Of a stretch of DNA of 64,000 nt, positions 23,331 to 35,953 are shown piece after piece. The DNA comes from Metellina segmentata (Eukaryota; Arthropoda; Arachnida; Araneae; Tetragnathidae). Below the pieces are notes generated by a model, which saw only the letters and a program-made list of their open reading frames with translations, was not told where the DNA came from and ran no database searches. The position numbers were made by a program, and so were the translations under genes. The stretch's first letter is position 1; each line of letters starts with the position of its first letter. The stretch spans positions 58,501,359 through 58,565,358 of the forward strand of contig OX375877.1 in NCBI GenBank assembly GCA_947359465.1. The letters are read 5' to 3'.

Positions 23331-23464
23331 CTCCATTGCGGTGTAGATTCAACTACCAACCAACCACCATTTACCGCTTTCTAATTAAATACATAAATTT
23401 CTGTAGCACATATAGTATTGTTCAAACCCGTAGTATTTTTATGCTCTCTTCGTAAAGACATGCG

Positions 23465-23655
23465 GGCTTCCACAATCACGTTGGGTTGGTGTGGAAGTTT
23501 GAAGAGTAGGATGCCACCTCAGGTGTTGCCTCGTCACCTGACAGTGGTTCAAAATGATGTGGTGTTGCCCTCCGATCTTTCCCTTCTGGGTTTGATCCCG
23601 GTCCGTTGCCAGTAGCCCGCTCCACTACGACGTTAATTTAAAATACTATTCCATT
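23465..23655 (+). mobile_element. SINE family A, headless
   Basis: Contains cacgttgggttggtgtggaa through gggtttgatcccggtccg to ctacgacgttaatt. 5'-truncated. Confidence 0.85.
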
Positions 23656-23659
23656 TTGT

Positions 23660-24155
23660 AATTTAAAAGTTTTTACTAAAAAGAGATAAAAAGGCAGGAC
23701 ATCGGACACCTCAACTTTGTAGGCCCGTTTTTGCAACATACGAGTATTTAACCGACATTAATTTTTAATGGGGTACACTAAGTTATGGCATTTCTTTTTA
23801 AAGTAGCACTAGCCGCTGCGTGGCTAGCCCGAGCCAATTGCTTTTGTGGGGTTATTGGTTTACTTGCAAACCAAAAAATATAAATATTTAATTGATAAAT
23901 TATTTATTAAAAGAAATTCAAACGTATAAGGTATCTAAATAGTGTAAAATTTTCCGCAGATTTCAAATCCTTTAAAATTTTTATTCTACTTTTAACGATC
24001 GCTGAGATAGAAAAAAGACACTGAAGAACGCCAGTTATATCTTTAATAATATCTTTCGCTTTACTCGGATCCGTTTCTCAGGAAATCATTTTGAATTAAT
24101 CTCGAATCAAACGAAGGGCATTCGAATCTGTTCGCGAGACTGAATTTGGAAAAAT
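23660..24155. other. No gene seen
   Basis: AT-rich sequence with no repeat match inside the window. Confidence 0.4.
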
Positions 24156-24158
24156 TGG

Positions 24159-24272
24159 CAAGGTTCCAAAGGCTGACGTCAATAGTGACGTGAGTGTGAA
24201 AAGTCTACAATTTGACAAGGTTCCAAAGGCTGACGTCAATAGTGACGTGAGGGTGAAAAGTCTACAATTTGA
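24159..24272. repeat. 57-bp tandem duplication with four CRE-like sites
   Basis: Two adjacent copies (24159-24215 and 24216-24272) differ at one base. Each holds a palindromic TGACGTCA (24174, 24231) and a near-match TGACGTGA 12 bases later (24186, 24243). TGACGTCA is the cAMP-response element bound by CREB/ATF bZIP proteins. No adjacent gene or start site was identified, so any regulatory role is inference. Confidence 0.85.
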
Positions 24273-24279
24273 TGCTTTT

Positions 24280-24500
24280 TTATTTCCCGAAAGGAAGAAA
24301 GAACGGTGAAAAGAACTATTAAATTCATTTTCAATGTTCTAGATTGAATTTTAAAATTCGCCTCGACCCAAAAATTGCAAAAACTTAGGACTACCTGTGT
24401 GCCAAATCCTATTACTGTAAGTGCTATACATTTGTCAGGACTTTGCGGGCAAGAAACAAACAAACAAACACTTCCTTTTATAATAATAGAGATTAACAGG
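24280..24500 (+). repeat. Possible 3' tail of a retroelement
   Basis: The segment gtgtgccaaatcctattact...gcgggcaagaaacaaacaaacaaaca... ending tttataataatagagat resembles the 3' tails of arthropod elements, where a 'not significant pressure on host' non-coding tail ends in a short simple repeat. There is no coding sequence and the family is not certain. Confidence 0.3.
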
Positions 24501-25259
24501 CTGATTCTACAAATACAACTCAGTTGTACCAACAGGAATCGCCCACCAGTTTACTTGCCTCGTAGTAATTGCTTACCTATTGTACTCGATGCAGGGTTGT
24601 TGGAATTATATGTTATTTAATTACTCCCATTAAGGAGTAATTTAAATTATTCGTCTGATATTTTGTGGTTTGGTATTCATTTACTGGCCCTCATTGGATT
24701 CTTTTTGAATTCTAAAAATCTGTATGCATTTTTAGCTAATTTTAGTAACTGTTTTACATGCTGGGATTCGTCCCATACAATAAGTAACTGAACTATCTTT
24801 CTAATCAAATGGTCACAATACTGTGCAAATCTCGCTTTTCTAAACATTTGCTCTTCTATTACTAAAATACGTGCTACAGATTTTAAAAGAACACTATTTT
24901 ATCAAATCATACGACATCAAAATTTTTAGTAATAGTTTTACTAGTTGATGAATTGGATACGTTTTTAAGTTCGTCCCATTCTTAATACATTATTTGTGGA
25001 TCTGAAATAAATTCATTGGACAAAGTAACTAATATCTCTAAGAAATCATTTATTATGAGTTAGCTGTGTAGTACTTTCCAATAAATTGTTAAAAAAAAGC
25101 AGTTTCACAAAGTAGGTACCGCAAGAGGAAACTGTACACCGTGTTTATATCAAACAAAGATTAATTTTACTATGTGCAGCCCAAAATTCAACTTGGTAAA
25201 TGTTATTTTTCTGAGAAAAGTATACATCATAGTTTTTTCAATAGGGTTATAGCTAAATA

Positions 25260-25450
25260 TATAAAACCGAGTTGGCGTTTTCCTGTCTGTGTTCTCTACA
25301 AATCTACACTTTCGACGAATCCCAACCAAATTTGGTACACTTTAGAACCTTGCGGGTTGTAAGCTAAATTTTATACCCCGTTCTATTTGTCCTAGATGGA
25401 CAGAAGGGGCCAAAAACAATTCGAAATCGCCATAAAAGTAACATTGAGTT
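25260..25450 (+). mobile_element. Helitron-like internal fragment (tentative)
   Basis: The order gagttggcgttttcctgtct, caaccaaatttggtacactt, gatggacagaaggggccaaa resembles sequence before the 14200-14535 terminus. No ends are visible here. Confidence 0.35.
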
Positions 25451-25760
25451 GCAAACGATTGCTATACACAGCTCATATTCTTTTACCTCTGTTGATCGAA
25501 AATCAAATTTTCCAATAATATTATTTTACCAGAATTGCTCGAAAAACAATTTTTTCCAAAACAAGTTAAATTGAAAAATTTATGTTCAAACTGACTTTTT
25601 TAATTCGCCCTATGATGTAAATAATTTATAAATATTTGATTGTTGAAGAATATTTTTAAAATATACAATTTTACATAATTTACATTTTGTAATGGAACAC
25701 TATAAACCCAAACGAAAAATTCATTGATCTTAAAAGAGTGATTTTGCAACTCGGTAAAAA

Positions 25761-25953
25761 TTGGTAATTGGTAATTATTAGTTAACGTCGTACTAGAGCA
25801 ACATAATGGGCTATTGACGACGGTTCGGGATCAGTCCCTTAAGGGAAAGAATCGAGGACAACACCTCGTAACTTTGAACCACGGTCAGATGACGAAGCAA
25901 CACCTGAGTTGGCACCCCACTCTGCAAACTTCCACACCAACCCAAAGTGAGCT
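25761..25953 (-). mobile_element. SINE family A, 5'-truncated with TSD
   Basis: Only the 3' 190 bases remain, starting ttggtaattggtaattatta in plus-strand reading. A 12-base duplication actcggtaaaaa (25749-25760 and 25954-25965) flanks it. A 5' truncation with intact duplications is what target-primed reverse transcription by a LINE enzyme leaves. Confidence 0.9.
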
Positions 25954-26049
25954 ACTCGGTAAAAAACAGCAAGTAAAACATATTCATAGAAAAACGAAGT
26001 GCAAGACTTCTTGCTGAAAATTCGCCATTTTTACCGAAAATGTATATTT

Positions 26050-26370
26050 ATAATCACACCGAAACTAAAAATCGACTTCAATAGTAGTCACCTTCGAAAA
26101 AAACTTTTGTACTTTGTCTTTCAGCACAAGTGTGATGAATATGAAATGGAGTTTATTAATGGATAGATCAAGTGTATACATATTTGCGTCCGGAGTAAAT
26201 TGTTAAAGCGATGGAAAAGTTAAATCGACATTAAAAATTATTTTATCCGTACATTTAAATAATGCTAGCATTCTTTTATGAAAGAGAAGTTTTTAGTCTG
26301 AACACCTTTCAATCAACATTTAATTCATAAAATCCTTGCAATGCCGGGTAATTCTGCAAGTTACATCTAC
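26050..26370 (+). mobile_element. Helitron-like 3' end, rightward
   Basis: Contains catatttgcgtccggagtaa and atggaaaagttaaatcgac, and ends ccttgcaatgccgggtaatt ctgcaag. It matches the reverse complement of 27085-27330 over most of its length. The hairpin plus CTgcaAG end is a degraded version of the CTAG end opposite. Confidence 0.5.
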
Positions 26371-27084
26371 AAATAAATTAATTGTTGAAGATATCTAAAA
26401 ACTACTCTTCAATATATTTTCTACATTAAACTTAAGAACTACATAAAAAAGTTTCACATGAAGCAGTAACATCTAAGAACTTACTAACATCATTTCAAAA
26501 CTTTGAACTCAAGATTACAATGATATCTAGATGCCTAAATTTGTTGAATTACGATTTATATTTACAGTATAGAGTGATTTTAAAAATTAATTATTTATCT
26601 ATTAGTGAATACGAGAGGGTTTTCAGTATTAAAAAATATACCAGATGATCTGTGGTGATTTGGATTCTGCTGTTCGAATGCTTGCGCATGATACATATCT
26701 CGGTTACTTTGCAATATAGTGTATCAATATTTTGGCAAGTGCTACTTTTCGTATTTACGCAGCATCATTTATTTATAAGACATTTTATTGCACCCAATAT
26801 TGAACATCTTTTCTCTGATTTTCTGGTTTTGCATTTTCTCTCTCAGATGGATCTTCCTGGATGTCTGCTGACATAGGTGAAGATAAAGTTAAGAGACTAT
26901 AATATATCTTAAGCTAGAGATAAGAAATGTCTGAGTCATTTCACGGGAATTTGACCAATGGATGCTGATTCAACAAAAATGTGGCTAATTACTTGTTCAC
27001 AGGGAATTCGTTTCAAGCGAGTTACTAAAAACTTTGGTGAAGATGAAAGCTAGACCCTTCTTAACATTACTTTTGTTTTATTTA
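26371..27084. other. Spacer between facing repeat ends; no gene seen
   Basis: The spacer between the two facing Helitron-like ends. Short frames only, none recognisable. Confidence 0.4.
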
Positions 27085-27330
27085 CCGCTAGCAGAATTAC
27101 CTGGCGTTGTTCGGGTTGAATGAAATAAATGTTGATTGAAAAGGTGATCAAACTAATCACTTCACTTACGTAAAAGAATTCTAGCATCATTTAAGTGTTC
27201 GTAAATTAATTTTTAATTTCGTTTTAACTTTTCCATCGTTTCTACAATTTACTTCGGACGCAAATATGTAAACCTGGTGTATCCATAACTACAGAAGTTG
27301 ATTTTGAGTTTAGTAGTGATTAGGAAAAGT
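27085..27330 (-). mobile_element. Helitron-like 3' end, leftward
   Basis: In reverse complement it runs catatttgcgtccgaagtaa, atggaaaagttaaaacg, caaccc-gaacaacgccaggt and ends aattctgctagcgg. The GC-rich hairpin followed by CTAG is the Helitron 3' signature. Similarity to 26050-26370 over about 240 bases supports a shared family. Confidence 0.55.
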
Positions 27331-27673
27331 ATTATACAAATAGTTTTACTATGAATATATTTTACTAGTGACTTTCTTGTACGTGGTATGCGATGTTTTC
27401 TAATTTCATCATCAATATGAGAGGATGGTAAATTAAATTGTTAAGGCATCCGTGACTAATTTATATTGAAGCAAACACATTTTTTTTCTTGAAATTTTGC
27501 ATAATAATAAAATTGTTCTGCCGCGATTTCGATCATGACATAAACTATGAACGAAAAAAGTCTATCCTTTTCCACAGTTATAGAAGAATATATTTACATA
27601 TTAATTCACAATTGTTTGAAGTAACAGCGGTATTATGAGAAGCATTTTCTGTCAAATTAAATATAGGTGGCGG

Positions 27674-28001
27674 CAGTGTATATATAATCCTTCGGACCAC
27701 GGCCATTCCAGATTTCGGACTAATTTAATTGAAGTTTTTTTTTTATCAAAAAACCCCCTAATCTCCCCCTCACCCTTCTGTGTGTCATTTCCTCTGAACA
27801 TGTCCGTTATTTTAGAGTTGTTTCTTCAATTTGATCCGGATTGAACACCTTGTTCTTTAAAATTATAGGAAGGGTGAAGAGGTGTAAAGATAGTGAAGAA
27901 AGTGAAAGAAAAAGTTAACAAAACGACCTGTTAACAAAACGTCATTTGTCCGGAATTGTCCAAATATCATTTTGGACGATACCGAATTTGGGAATTTACT
28001 G
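27674..28001. mobile_element. Possible pogo-like MITE
   Basis: The right end reverse-complements to cagtaaattcccaaattcgg and the left end reads cagtgtatatataatccttcgg. Subterminal gatttcggac and gtccggaattgtcc are consistent with an inverted pair. Similarity is weak, and a TA duplication is only clear on the right. Confidence 0.35.
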
Positions 28002-28423
28002 TATATAATTTCAGTAACAAAAGGAAATTGAAAATCAGTTTCAGCGAGCTTGCATGGTTTCGAGTTTTGTTTTCTGGTTGATTGCACCCCGGCTGTTTGG
28101 TTCTTTGCTTTTTTAATTGTTTTGTGTTACAATTATAATATCTTAGGCTCGAAAAATTGTAAAATACTAAATAACCATCAGATACCCCAAATATTTCAAG
28201 TGGGCATGACCCAAGACTTTCAAGCAATTCTCACCTTCCCTGCCAGGTGTCGGATTGGTGATTTACGGCTCAAGGTCAATAGTGAAGAGCTCTGTTATAC
28301 GACACTCACAATGGAAGAAAAGAATGGTTTATCCTTGCTTCTGACTTGCTCTAGGAATTTACGGTTCATCCCTATTTTCCTTATCCAAATGAAAAGTGGG
28401 AGTTGGACAAATCCAAGTATGTG

Positions 28424-28826
28424 CAGTGAAACTTCGATTAACCGTCATGGTAGGGACCGGGAACATGTCGGTTAAACGAATAGAAGGATAACAGAAAAAC
28501 CTTAAATAACAAAACCCATCCATTGCATATGAACGAATGATAAATGCACGTTTACTAACTAGAAATACACAACATGCATGTATTTTTTTTTTACAGAAAC
28601 AAACAATATACAATTTACATTACGTACAGTATAGAACATATGTGCTTATTGTTACATGAATTTACGCTCTACACATGTACATATTTAGATTTTTAAAAAA
28701 AAGTCTCATTTTCTTTTTCTTTCTTCGAGGCTTGTGCTTTCTGAGTGGCAATGTTCCGTAATAACGGACTGACGCTTAACAGAAACTGACGGTTAAAAGA
28801 ATGACGAGTTAATCGAACTTTCACTG
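28424..28826. mobile_element. Pogo/Tigger-like MITE
   Basis: The left end is cagtgaaacttcgattaacc. The right end reverse-complements to cagtgaaagttcgattaact. Inverted repeats of about 20 bases with CAGTG starts, and a TA at the right edge (tg at the left), fit the pogo/Tigger group. The 403-base interior has no transposase. Confidence 0.7.
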
Positions 28827-29101
28827 TACTTTTACGAATGGAATGTTTGGTATTCGAGTACTTGCAAGTGTCGAAAGAATTCGAATACACAAACAAAAGA
28901 AAAAATAACCGACAGTCAGAATCAGTCAAATGCGATATGCGCTTATATAATGGTATTCGAATACTTGAGATGCATCCTTTGGCATTCGAATACATGGAAT
29001 GAATACTTTGACATTAGAATACTTTGGGCACAGCGTAAAATTTAGTCTCAGGTTTCAAAAACAGAAATATGAAATTTTATTATTATTTTTTTTTTCAATG
29101 C

Positions 29102-29150
29102 GAGATAGGTATTGTAATTTACGTCGCACTGGAGCAATACAACGGCCTAC
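29102..29150 (-). mobile_element. SINE family A, very short 3' fragment with TSD
   Basis: Only 49 bases (taatttacgtcgcactggag and caatacaacggcc) remain. The 10-base duplication ttttcaatgc (29092-29101 and 29151-29160) shows this is an insertion that was truncated during integration rather than later erosion. Confidence 0.85.
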
Positions 29151-29569
29151 TTTTCAATGCAAGGATATAATGAAATGCTAATATACCGTAATAAAACGTT
29201 TCAGCTTTTAAAATTGCAGTTTCAAAATTGCGGGAAATGTAAATTATTAATACTTTTGTAAACTTGGTGCTATGTACTGAAATATAAACTATATGGACCT
29301 TTTTGAAAATGTTTTAAATAAATTGTGCCCTATATTAAATATTTTTGCACTTTATAAATGAGCTGAATTCGGCCCATAATTATTTACTCAAAAAAGCAAA
29401 TATCTCCCGCGTTTGGATAGTATTTTTCTTCATTTTCTATATTATTCTAGAATTACTACAGAGAAGTCCTTCCATCTCAATTAAGAGGAACTATTTTTTA
29501 AAGTTCAAACCTTTAATTTTAGGATTAAAATAAGACATATACATCTGTACATGCTTTAAGTAAAACGAC

Positions 29570-29800
29570 AACATATTGCTTAAGAGTAACGGCAGCCACC
29601 AACCACTGATATCCGCTTCTACCCTTCGTCTCTCCCACGCTTTTCTTTTCACCCCACTTTCGCTCTTAGGGGAGAAACCGTCCCGCTCCAAATTGAAGGT
29701 CGATGGCACTGACCATAGACGGCGTGACGTCATCTTGTTGGATTGCCTTCTGAACCTTACCCTCGGAAATCTCCTCGCCACCTTAGAGACGATGTAGATG
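29570..29800. promoter_or_regulatory. GC-richer segment with a TGACGTCA site; possible LTR or promoter
   Basis: This segment is clearly less AT-rich than its flanks. It contains gcgtgacgtcatcttg with the palindrome at 29725-29732. A 129-codon minus-strand frame crosses it, but it begins in low-complexity sequence and matches nothing I know. Its position downstream of the gag-like minus-strand remnant (31410-32075) would also fit an LTR. The evidence does not decide. Confidence 0.25.
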
Positions 29801-30264
29801 AAAAGAGAATAAAAGAAAACAACAACACAGAATACAATGTAAGAGAGAGAAATAGAAACAAATATGAGAGTATTGGTCAAAGTGGCTCTGAATATAATGA
29901 CAAGTATATAAGAGCAAAATATAAAAATAAAAATTCAGGAACAAAAACAATTTAAGCCACTCTTGACGTTGTTTCGTTGATCCCGATCCCCATGAGTCAG
30001 TTTGACCCCTCTAGTAACAGACTGCCAAGTAGGTCAACGGACTGTGGTCGAATATCTCATCCCTGGCCCCCTTTTCTGGATGTCGAACTTTATCAAGGTT
30101 TAGATTACACAATGACAATACCGTCTGAATAATATTTCCTCAGAGTCTCAGAAGCCATTGCTAGTTTTTCCAATCTACGATTCAAAGGAATAGTGTTCAA
30201 GAACGCCCTGGGTCGAATCTCACTCCCATGTTGCCCCTTTTGCAACTTCGGAGTGTGTAAGGAG

Positions 30265-31401
30265 AAGTGCTGTAGTCGTAAGAAAACCAGAGGGTATACC
30301 ATGGGCGCCCGCAGAATTTTTTCCATGGGGAGGCGAAATATGTACTTACTACTTACACTTTCCAGTTAGGGGGGACAAAAAACATGTACACACTCACATA
30401 CATGTATATGTATAGGAAATCCACAAGCCAGAGGGTTGTCCGCCCCCCTCCTCCGGGCGCCCATGGGGCATGCTCAAAGGACCGGGGAATATGTTTGAAT
30501 TAATCGAAGTTCAAATTATCGAGAGAAAAAAAACTATATTAATTTTATATTACAGGAAAGGAATTGAGGAACTTTGAAGGAACTTCGACTTAAGAAGAAA
30601 TTCCTTTTAGCAAATTTTAAGGCCTGAAATATTTTTTGAACTGCTTGACTAGAGAAATCCGTCTCTGTGTCTCATTTTGTAGAGCATACTCTCTTTCTAT
30701 TCTCGACTGAAGAGCAATGGTTGACCAACCAAGAATTTACAATTTTTTTTTCCGGTTGAAAGTGTTCTATAGGTGGTCCATATGCTTTAATAAACATTAG
30801 ATTGGAGACGTTTGAAATCAATAAAGATTATCTCAAAGCAAATTACCCTATATTATTCATCAAACTAAGCCCGGGCTCGCATTCGGCCGTGGAACATGGA
30901 AATATTTCAATTGTTCTTAAAAGAGGCTTTAAATTTTCTGGAACAACTTGGGAGTTTTCATTGGTCCCTCAAACCCTGAATAGTGCACATTTCATCCATA
31001 CCAAAACGTCTACAGATACTTTTTACCTCCTTTTCTCCATGGCGAATATCCCCTGTATTTATACTTTCTGGATTGAACATGGATATATCCTTCAAAAGTT
31101 AACTTTCTTCATTAACATCAGAACAAAGTTTGGATTTCATTGTATCGATAATACTTTGAATGAATTGCTTATGATTAATAGGTACGATTTTGGAATTATG
31201 TACCAAGGTGATATCTTGAAATAGAAACTTTTCTTTTGCTTCTACGGCCATCTGTGTTTCACGTGACGTTTAGCGCGAAGTTTTCTTGGAAAAGCAATGT
31301 GTACGTTGTTTTTAAGAAAAAGCAGAGGGTATACGGAATTTGCAAGAAAAAACCAGAGGGTATACGGCGTATACCGCCGTATACCCTCCACTACAGCCCT
31401 G
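30265..31401 (-). mobile_element. hAT element (cagtgctgtag family), 8-bp TSD
   Basis: Ends aagtgctgtagtcg on the left and ccactacagccctg on the right. The duplication gtaaggag (30257-30264 and 31402-31409) confirms the limits. The right end carries a further hairpin built from gggtatacggcg / cgccgtataccc (31370-31399 region). A pogo-like fragment (ttgaattaatcgaagttcaa) sits inside near 30500. The second copy is at 48539-49914. Confidence 0.9.
30860..31218 (-). pseudogene. hAT transposase fragment
   Basis: Minus-strand translation gives KQFIQSIIDTMKSKL, then, past a stop, LLKDISMFNPESINTGDI and EKEVKSICRRFGMDE. This resembles the region before the C-terminal dimerisation domain of ZNF862-like hAT transposases (short helix, 'FNP...', 'G..EI..L...F'). 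At least three stops interrupt it. The plus-strand 140-codon frame (30802-31224) overlaps it; part of that frame is also open at 49151 but it has no known family and is probably a shadow. Confidence 0.5.
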
Positions 31402-31409
31402 GTAAGGAG

Positions 31410-32075
31410 TAAAAAAGGAGTGTTTTGAGTACTTTTTCCGTTTTCGTGGACTCCATGATTCTCCCCCTTCTTAGGAGTAACTTCATTCCCTGGCACGTGT
31501 TTTAGGGCCGTACCGTCTCCCAATGAGTCCGCGGGTGACCTTTCTGGTGACCTTCAACTACCTCCTCCTGGACCGCGAGAGCGTTAGTCTTCCTTTGTCC
31601 CTTAAATTCCACCTTCTCAGCTTCTCCGTCCACGTTCTTTCTTTGTTCCTCATCTCGAGAAACTTCTGCTTCATCCTTAAGAAGGGCACTATGGTATTCA
31701 GTTCAAGATGAATCAATTTTGTTTCTCGGTACTTTCTTAACCTCCTGAACGAGATCTCTCCTTCCCTTATCTTCCCTGGGAACTACAATTTGCCTTTCCT
31801 CTTTTCCACATTTTGCATTTCTAAATCTTGAAATTTTATTTCATGCACCGTTCAGCTTCTTCCCCAACTGCTTTCCGCCTTCCTATGGCTACTTCCTGTC
31901 GCCATTTCTCTGATATAAATTCTCGTCCTTTTTCACCTTTAGTTCATCCTCTACAACCTTTCGTTCCTCCGTAATTATTGATAACTGTCCCTTAGCAAAA
32001 TCCTCGTCGTAATCATCGCTAGCCTTAATTAATCTAATCAGATCAATCGATTTCATACCATCCGTGACCATTTGA
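31410..32075 (-). pseudogene. Degenerate gag-like sequence (tentative)
   Basis: From 32071 on the minus strand: MKSIDLIRLIKASDDYDEDF followed by ITEERKVVEDELKVKKDEN. A short acidic N-terminal segment and then a charged coiled-coil resemble gag proteins of spider Gypsy-type retrotransposons. Further charged segments (NALAVQEEVVEGHQKGHPRT) continue in other frames to about 31410, where the hAT element is inserted. No zinc knuckle, protease or polymerase was recognised. Identification rests on style rather than a diagnostic motif. Confidence 0.3.
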
Positions 32076-32109
32076 CCCAGTTCCTAGGCCAAAACCCTCA
32101 AATCTTCAC

Positions 32110-32960
32110 TTTTAACGCTATTAAAAAAAAGCATGATTTTTAAATTTAACTTACAAGCTAATAAATTATATCCTATACATCTTTCTTGATCTTCGAACAC
32201 AATTACAAAGAATGAAATGTCTAAAATTCTTATATTTAGATATAAAAAAATAAAAAATACAATCTAACAAATAATACTAATAGACTTAATACAACAAATA
32301 TCAATCAATAACTCAAGTGTGGCACTCTAACGGAAGCAATGATGCTTCAATAAAGTGACTCTTGCAATTCTTGCACACAGATATAAGGAGAATAAAGTAG
32401 TATCCCAAAACACAATAGACTTAATACTGTCAATTGGGTCAACTTTGTTCCATTTTTTATGTTTATTTCAAAGGAAAAGCAAATTATAGTTAATAAGCAA
32501 ACAATTAAAAATTGATATGGTAAAGGGTTTATATTACCATTACCATTAATACTAATATCGATAAGGTATCGAAATATACAATTCCGAAAACTTTCAAAAA
32601 TCTATTAAAACCATGTCCTAGCTATGTTTACTTATTATATAAATCAGTAATGGAGGCGAACGAAAACGGAATATTTCCGATTGCCAAGATAGCAGTTATC
32701 TTATCTTTTATCTGTTGTATCAGTACTAGTCTGAATGTATCTGCAGTTTCTTATCTCTTAATGCAAGTTGGGTGATGAGTAACTCCACTTTATGGTTTGT
32801 ACTCTCTTGAGATGCATATGTTTGCGTCCGTGTTCCGGATAATTCGGTGCGCGAATTCGAAAGGAAAATTGTTTGCGTGCTCGTGAAAGAGATCCTTCAC
32901 CAATACGTTTCTTTTCTAATATGGCTACCACGAAACCATATTATCGGTAGAACTGTTCGT
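32110..32960. other. No gene seen
   Basis: AT-rich, with a short ATTACC run near 32540 that could be a leftover SINE tail. Confidence 0.4.
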
Positions 32961-32969
32961 GTAAGGAAT

Positions 32970-33531
32970 TGATCCTCGAAATAGAGTTTTTAATACAGGT
33001 GCACCTAAGTTTTTAAATTAGGTGCACAGTTATATTTTAGGTGCACAGTTATATTTTAGGTGCATATTAAAAAAAAAACATAATATAAGAGCATTGATAT
33101 AATGTGAACTATTTTATTAGTTGGGTATGTTTAGATAGGTTAGTAGTAGATAGTAAATAAAAATATTTAAGCATCTAAATTCTACGGCGCACAGCTGTCG
33201 CGACAGTCGCTTCAACAGAGCCATCTGGAAAATGTTTCGATCATCGGAAAGTTCTAGTGGCAGTGACACAAGTAAACCTTCCTCCTGTATAAACCCGTTA
33301 CGACCCATCGATTTTGTTGTCGATAGTTTGTATTTGGGAATTTTGATTAAGTTCCTTTAGAGCAAGAGAGGTCGATACTAATAGTTTGTTCAAGCATCAA
33401 AATAACATAAAACGTTCCCTCGCCTCTTTTAACGTTAGGTGCATGGCATGCACCTATCGGGAAAAAATTAGGTGCACAATTTTATTTTCATGTGCACAGT
33501 GCACCTGTGCACCCGGGTATTTCGAGCCCTG
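32970..33531. mobile_element. hAT MITE (ggtgcac family), second copy
   Basis: Matches 22255-22812 throughout: tcctcgaaatagagttttta, ggtgcacctaagtttttaaa, ggcgcacagctgtcgcgaca, ending gggtatttcgagccctg. The left terminal bases are eroded and no target-site duplication remains. Confidence 0.88.
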
Positions 33532-33576
33532 TTGCATACCGATACTTTTTAAGGCTTCTACAATTTACTTTGGATG

Positions 33577-33698
<122 letters not shown>

Positions 33699-33699
33699 A

Positions 33700-34720
33700 T
33701 GTATCAATTCATGTAAGCCATTTCATATTCGCACTTCTGCTGTGATGCACGACATACGTTTTTTTAAGGGGACTACAGAAATCGCTTTAGAAATATTGAA
33801 GTACAATGTGCGGCTACCCGTTTTAATGCAACGTAACCTTATTTGGAAAGACTTTTATTCCCACTCTAACGGTCATTTTCAAACGAGTAGTTACACACAT
33901 TTCTTAAAAAGATTTCGTTTTGTATAGCGTATTTAACCGAATTCTTATGTAAAGTTGGTCAAGATATACATACACCACCTAGAAATTACCCATGAGATAT
34001 TTTGCAGAAAATATAAATATTAATGAAAATTTAATTCCTGAATAATATATTGCATTATGTAGTAGACAGGGATATATGTAAATACAAACAAAGCCGAAAT
34101 TTCAATAAAAAAATGTAGAATTCTGAAAACTGAAAGATCGCAGTGTCAAATACATATATACATATATACTCATTGTTTCGCTGCGCGAACCTTTGCTCGC
34201 TTCAATGAAGACATGTAGAAGGGATTGTTTACAAAATATGTTATTCCAAAAAATGTTTAACAAATCGAAAATTGCTGTATTACAGAAAACATATATACAA
34301 TTCCTCTAAAATCAAAATTCAAATGAAAACTTTGAGCAAATTTGGACTCTAAATGTGAGCGCTGCTTTGGAAATTGAATACCCAGCATGTTGTTTGTGTA
34401 CATTTCTCCAGCACTCGAACCACCCACACTTTTTCATTGAGTTTGTTGCCGAAAGTTGTAGTGCAGGCGTCTTGTTGAACAATAATTGCTGGCCCTGAAA
34501 AGGACCGTTTTAAAATGGCCCTGAGAAGATCCTCCGCTTTCTTTGATTTCTATTATAAACTGCAACAGCTCAACTAAAATTCATTTTTTTCCCAATAAAA
34601 TTTCATCCGATAACGCTTATAAATTCAATTGATGCGCGAGGCCTTGTGGTAAACAAACAATCGTACAATGTTGCAAAAACGCGTTAACAAATGACGTCTT
34701 TTTTGCGTGCAACGTAAGAG
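33700..34720. other. No gene seen
   Basis: AT-rich with short frames only. Confidence 0.4.
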
Positions 34721-35095
<375 letters not shown>

Positions 35096-35637
35096 TATCA
35101 AGCGAAAGAACGAGAATAAATGCATCTTCCTGATTTTATCGAGTGGATAACGCAAGTGCCCGTAAAAAATTGCTTCCTTGAAACTAATTAATCTTCGAAA
35201 AAAATCAACAAGGTCCTCTAAAAATTGCTATTTTATTCATCTCTTTCCTGAGACTTTTCTGACTCATCATACTCTATTCTTAAAATTTAAAATTCGCATT
35301 GAAAAGCTCGTTTGATTTGGAGTTTGGCAGTTGGGGGCCTCCTCTTCCCTAGACCACTGACGAAAGCTCAGCAATCGAACAACGAAAATTTCGCGCGGAA
35401 CCTTAAATGTGGGCAAACAGCACGACTAAACGAACTGATCAAATTTTTTTCCCCGAAAAAGTCACGTGTTTAACAAAACCAGAATTGGCACCATGCCGAC
35501 AAGTCTGAGTTCTGCTTTTCAAAGAGTACTGCTTCTCTCTTCGGCTTTCTTTTCCAGGAAACGTTGACTGCTGGGGGGAAAAGACGATTTCCTCCACTAT
35601 CGAAGGTTTCCAACCATTGCAGCAGCCATTCCCCCAT

Positions 35638-35730
35638 TCTTGGTGTGAAAGTTTGGAGAGTGGGGAACCAGCTCAGGTGTGATCTCGTCATCGGACCATG
35701 ATTAAAAATCGAATCTTTCATCTTCGAGTT
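35638..35730 (+). mobile_element. SINE family A, central body fragment
   Basis: tgaaagtttggagagtgggg, then ccagctcaggtgtgatctcg. No head or tail. Confidence 0.75.
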
Positions 35731-35953
35731 CTAAGCCTCGGAGGTTCGATTCGTGCCAGGTGGATTATTCCCTGGAAGTATTTCCCTCTTTCCCATGTGC
35801 AGAATTATATTCAGTGTTCTACAACACAACTCCAAGCTATTGCAATTGTTCTGCATGCATTTGGTGGTCGGGATTTTGAAAACTGCAGTAAAATGAAAAA
35901 CAAACGTGAAACACAATTATCGGCTAAATATGTATTACATATTTATTCTAAAC

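Noticed and set aside
28050..28475. 141-codon plus-strand frame
   Set aside because: It ends inside a pogo-like MITE and starts in a dispersed repeat; no protein family recognised.
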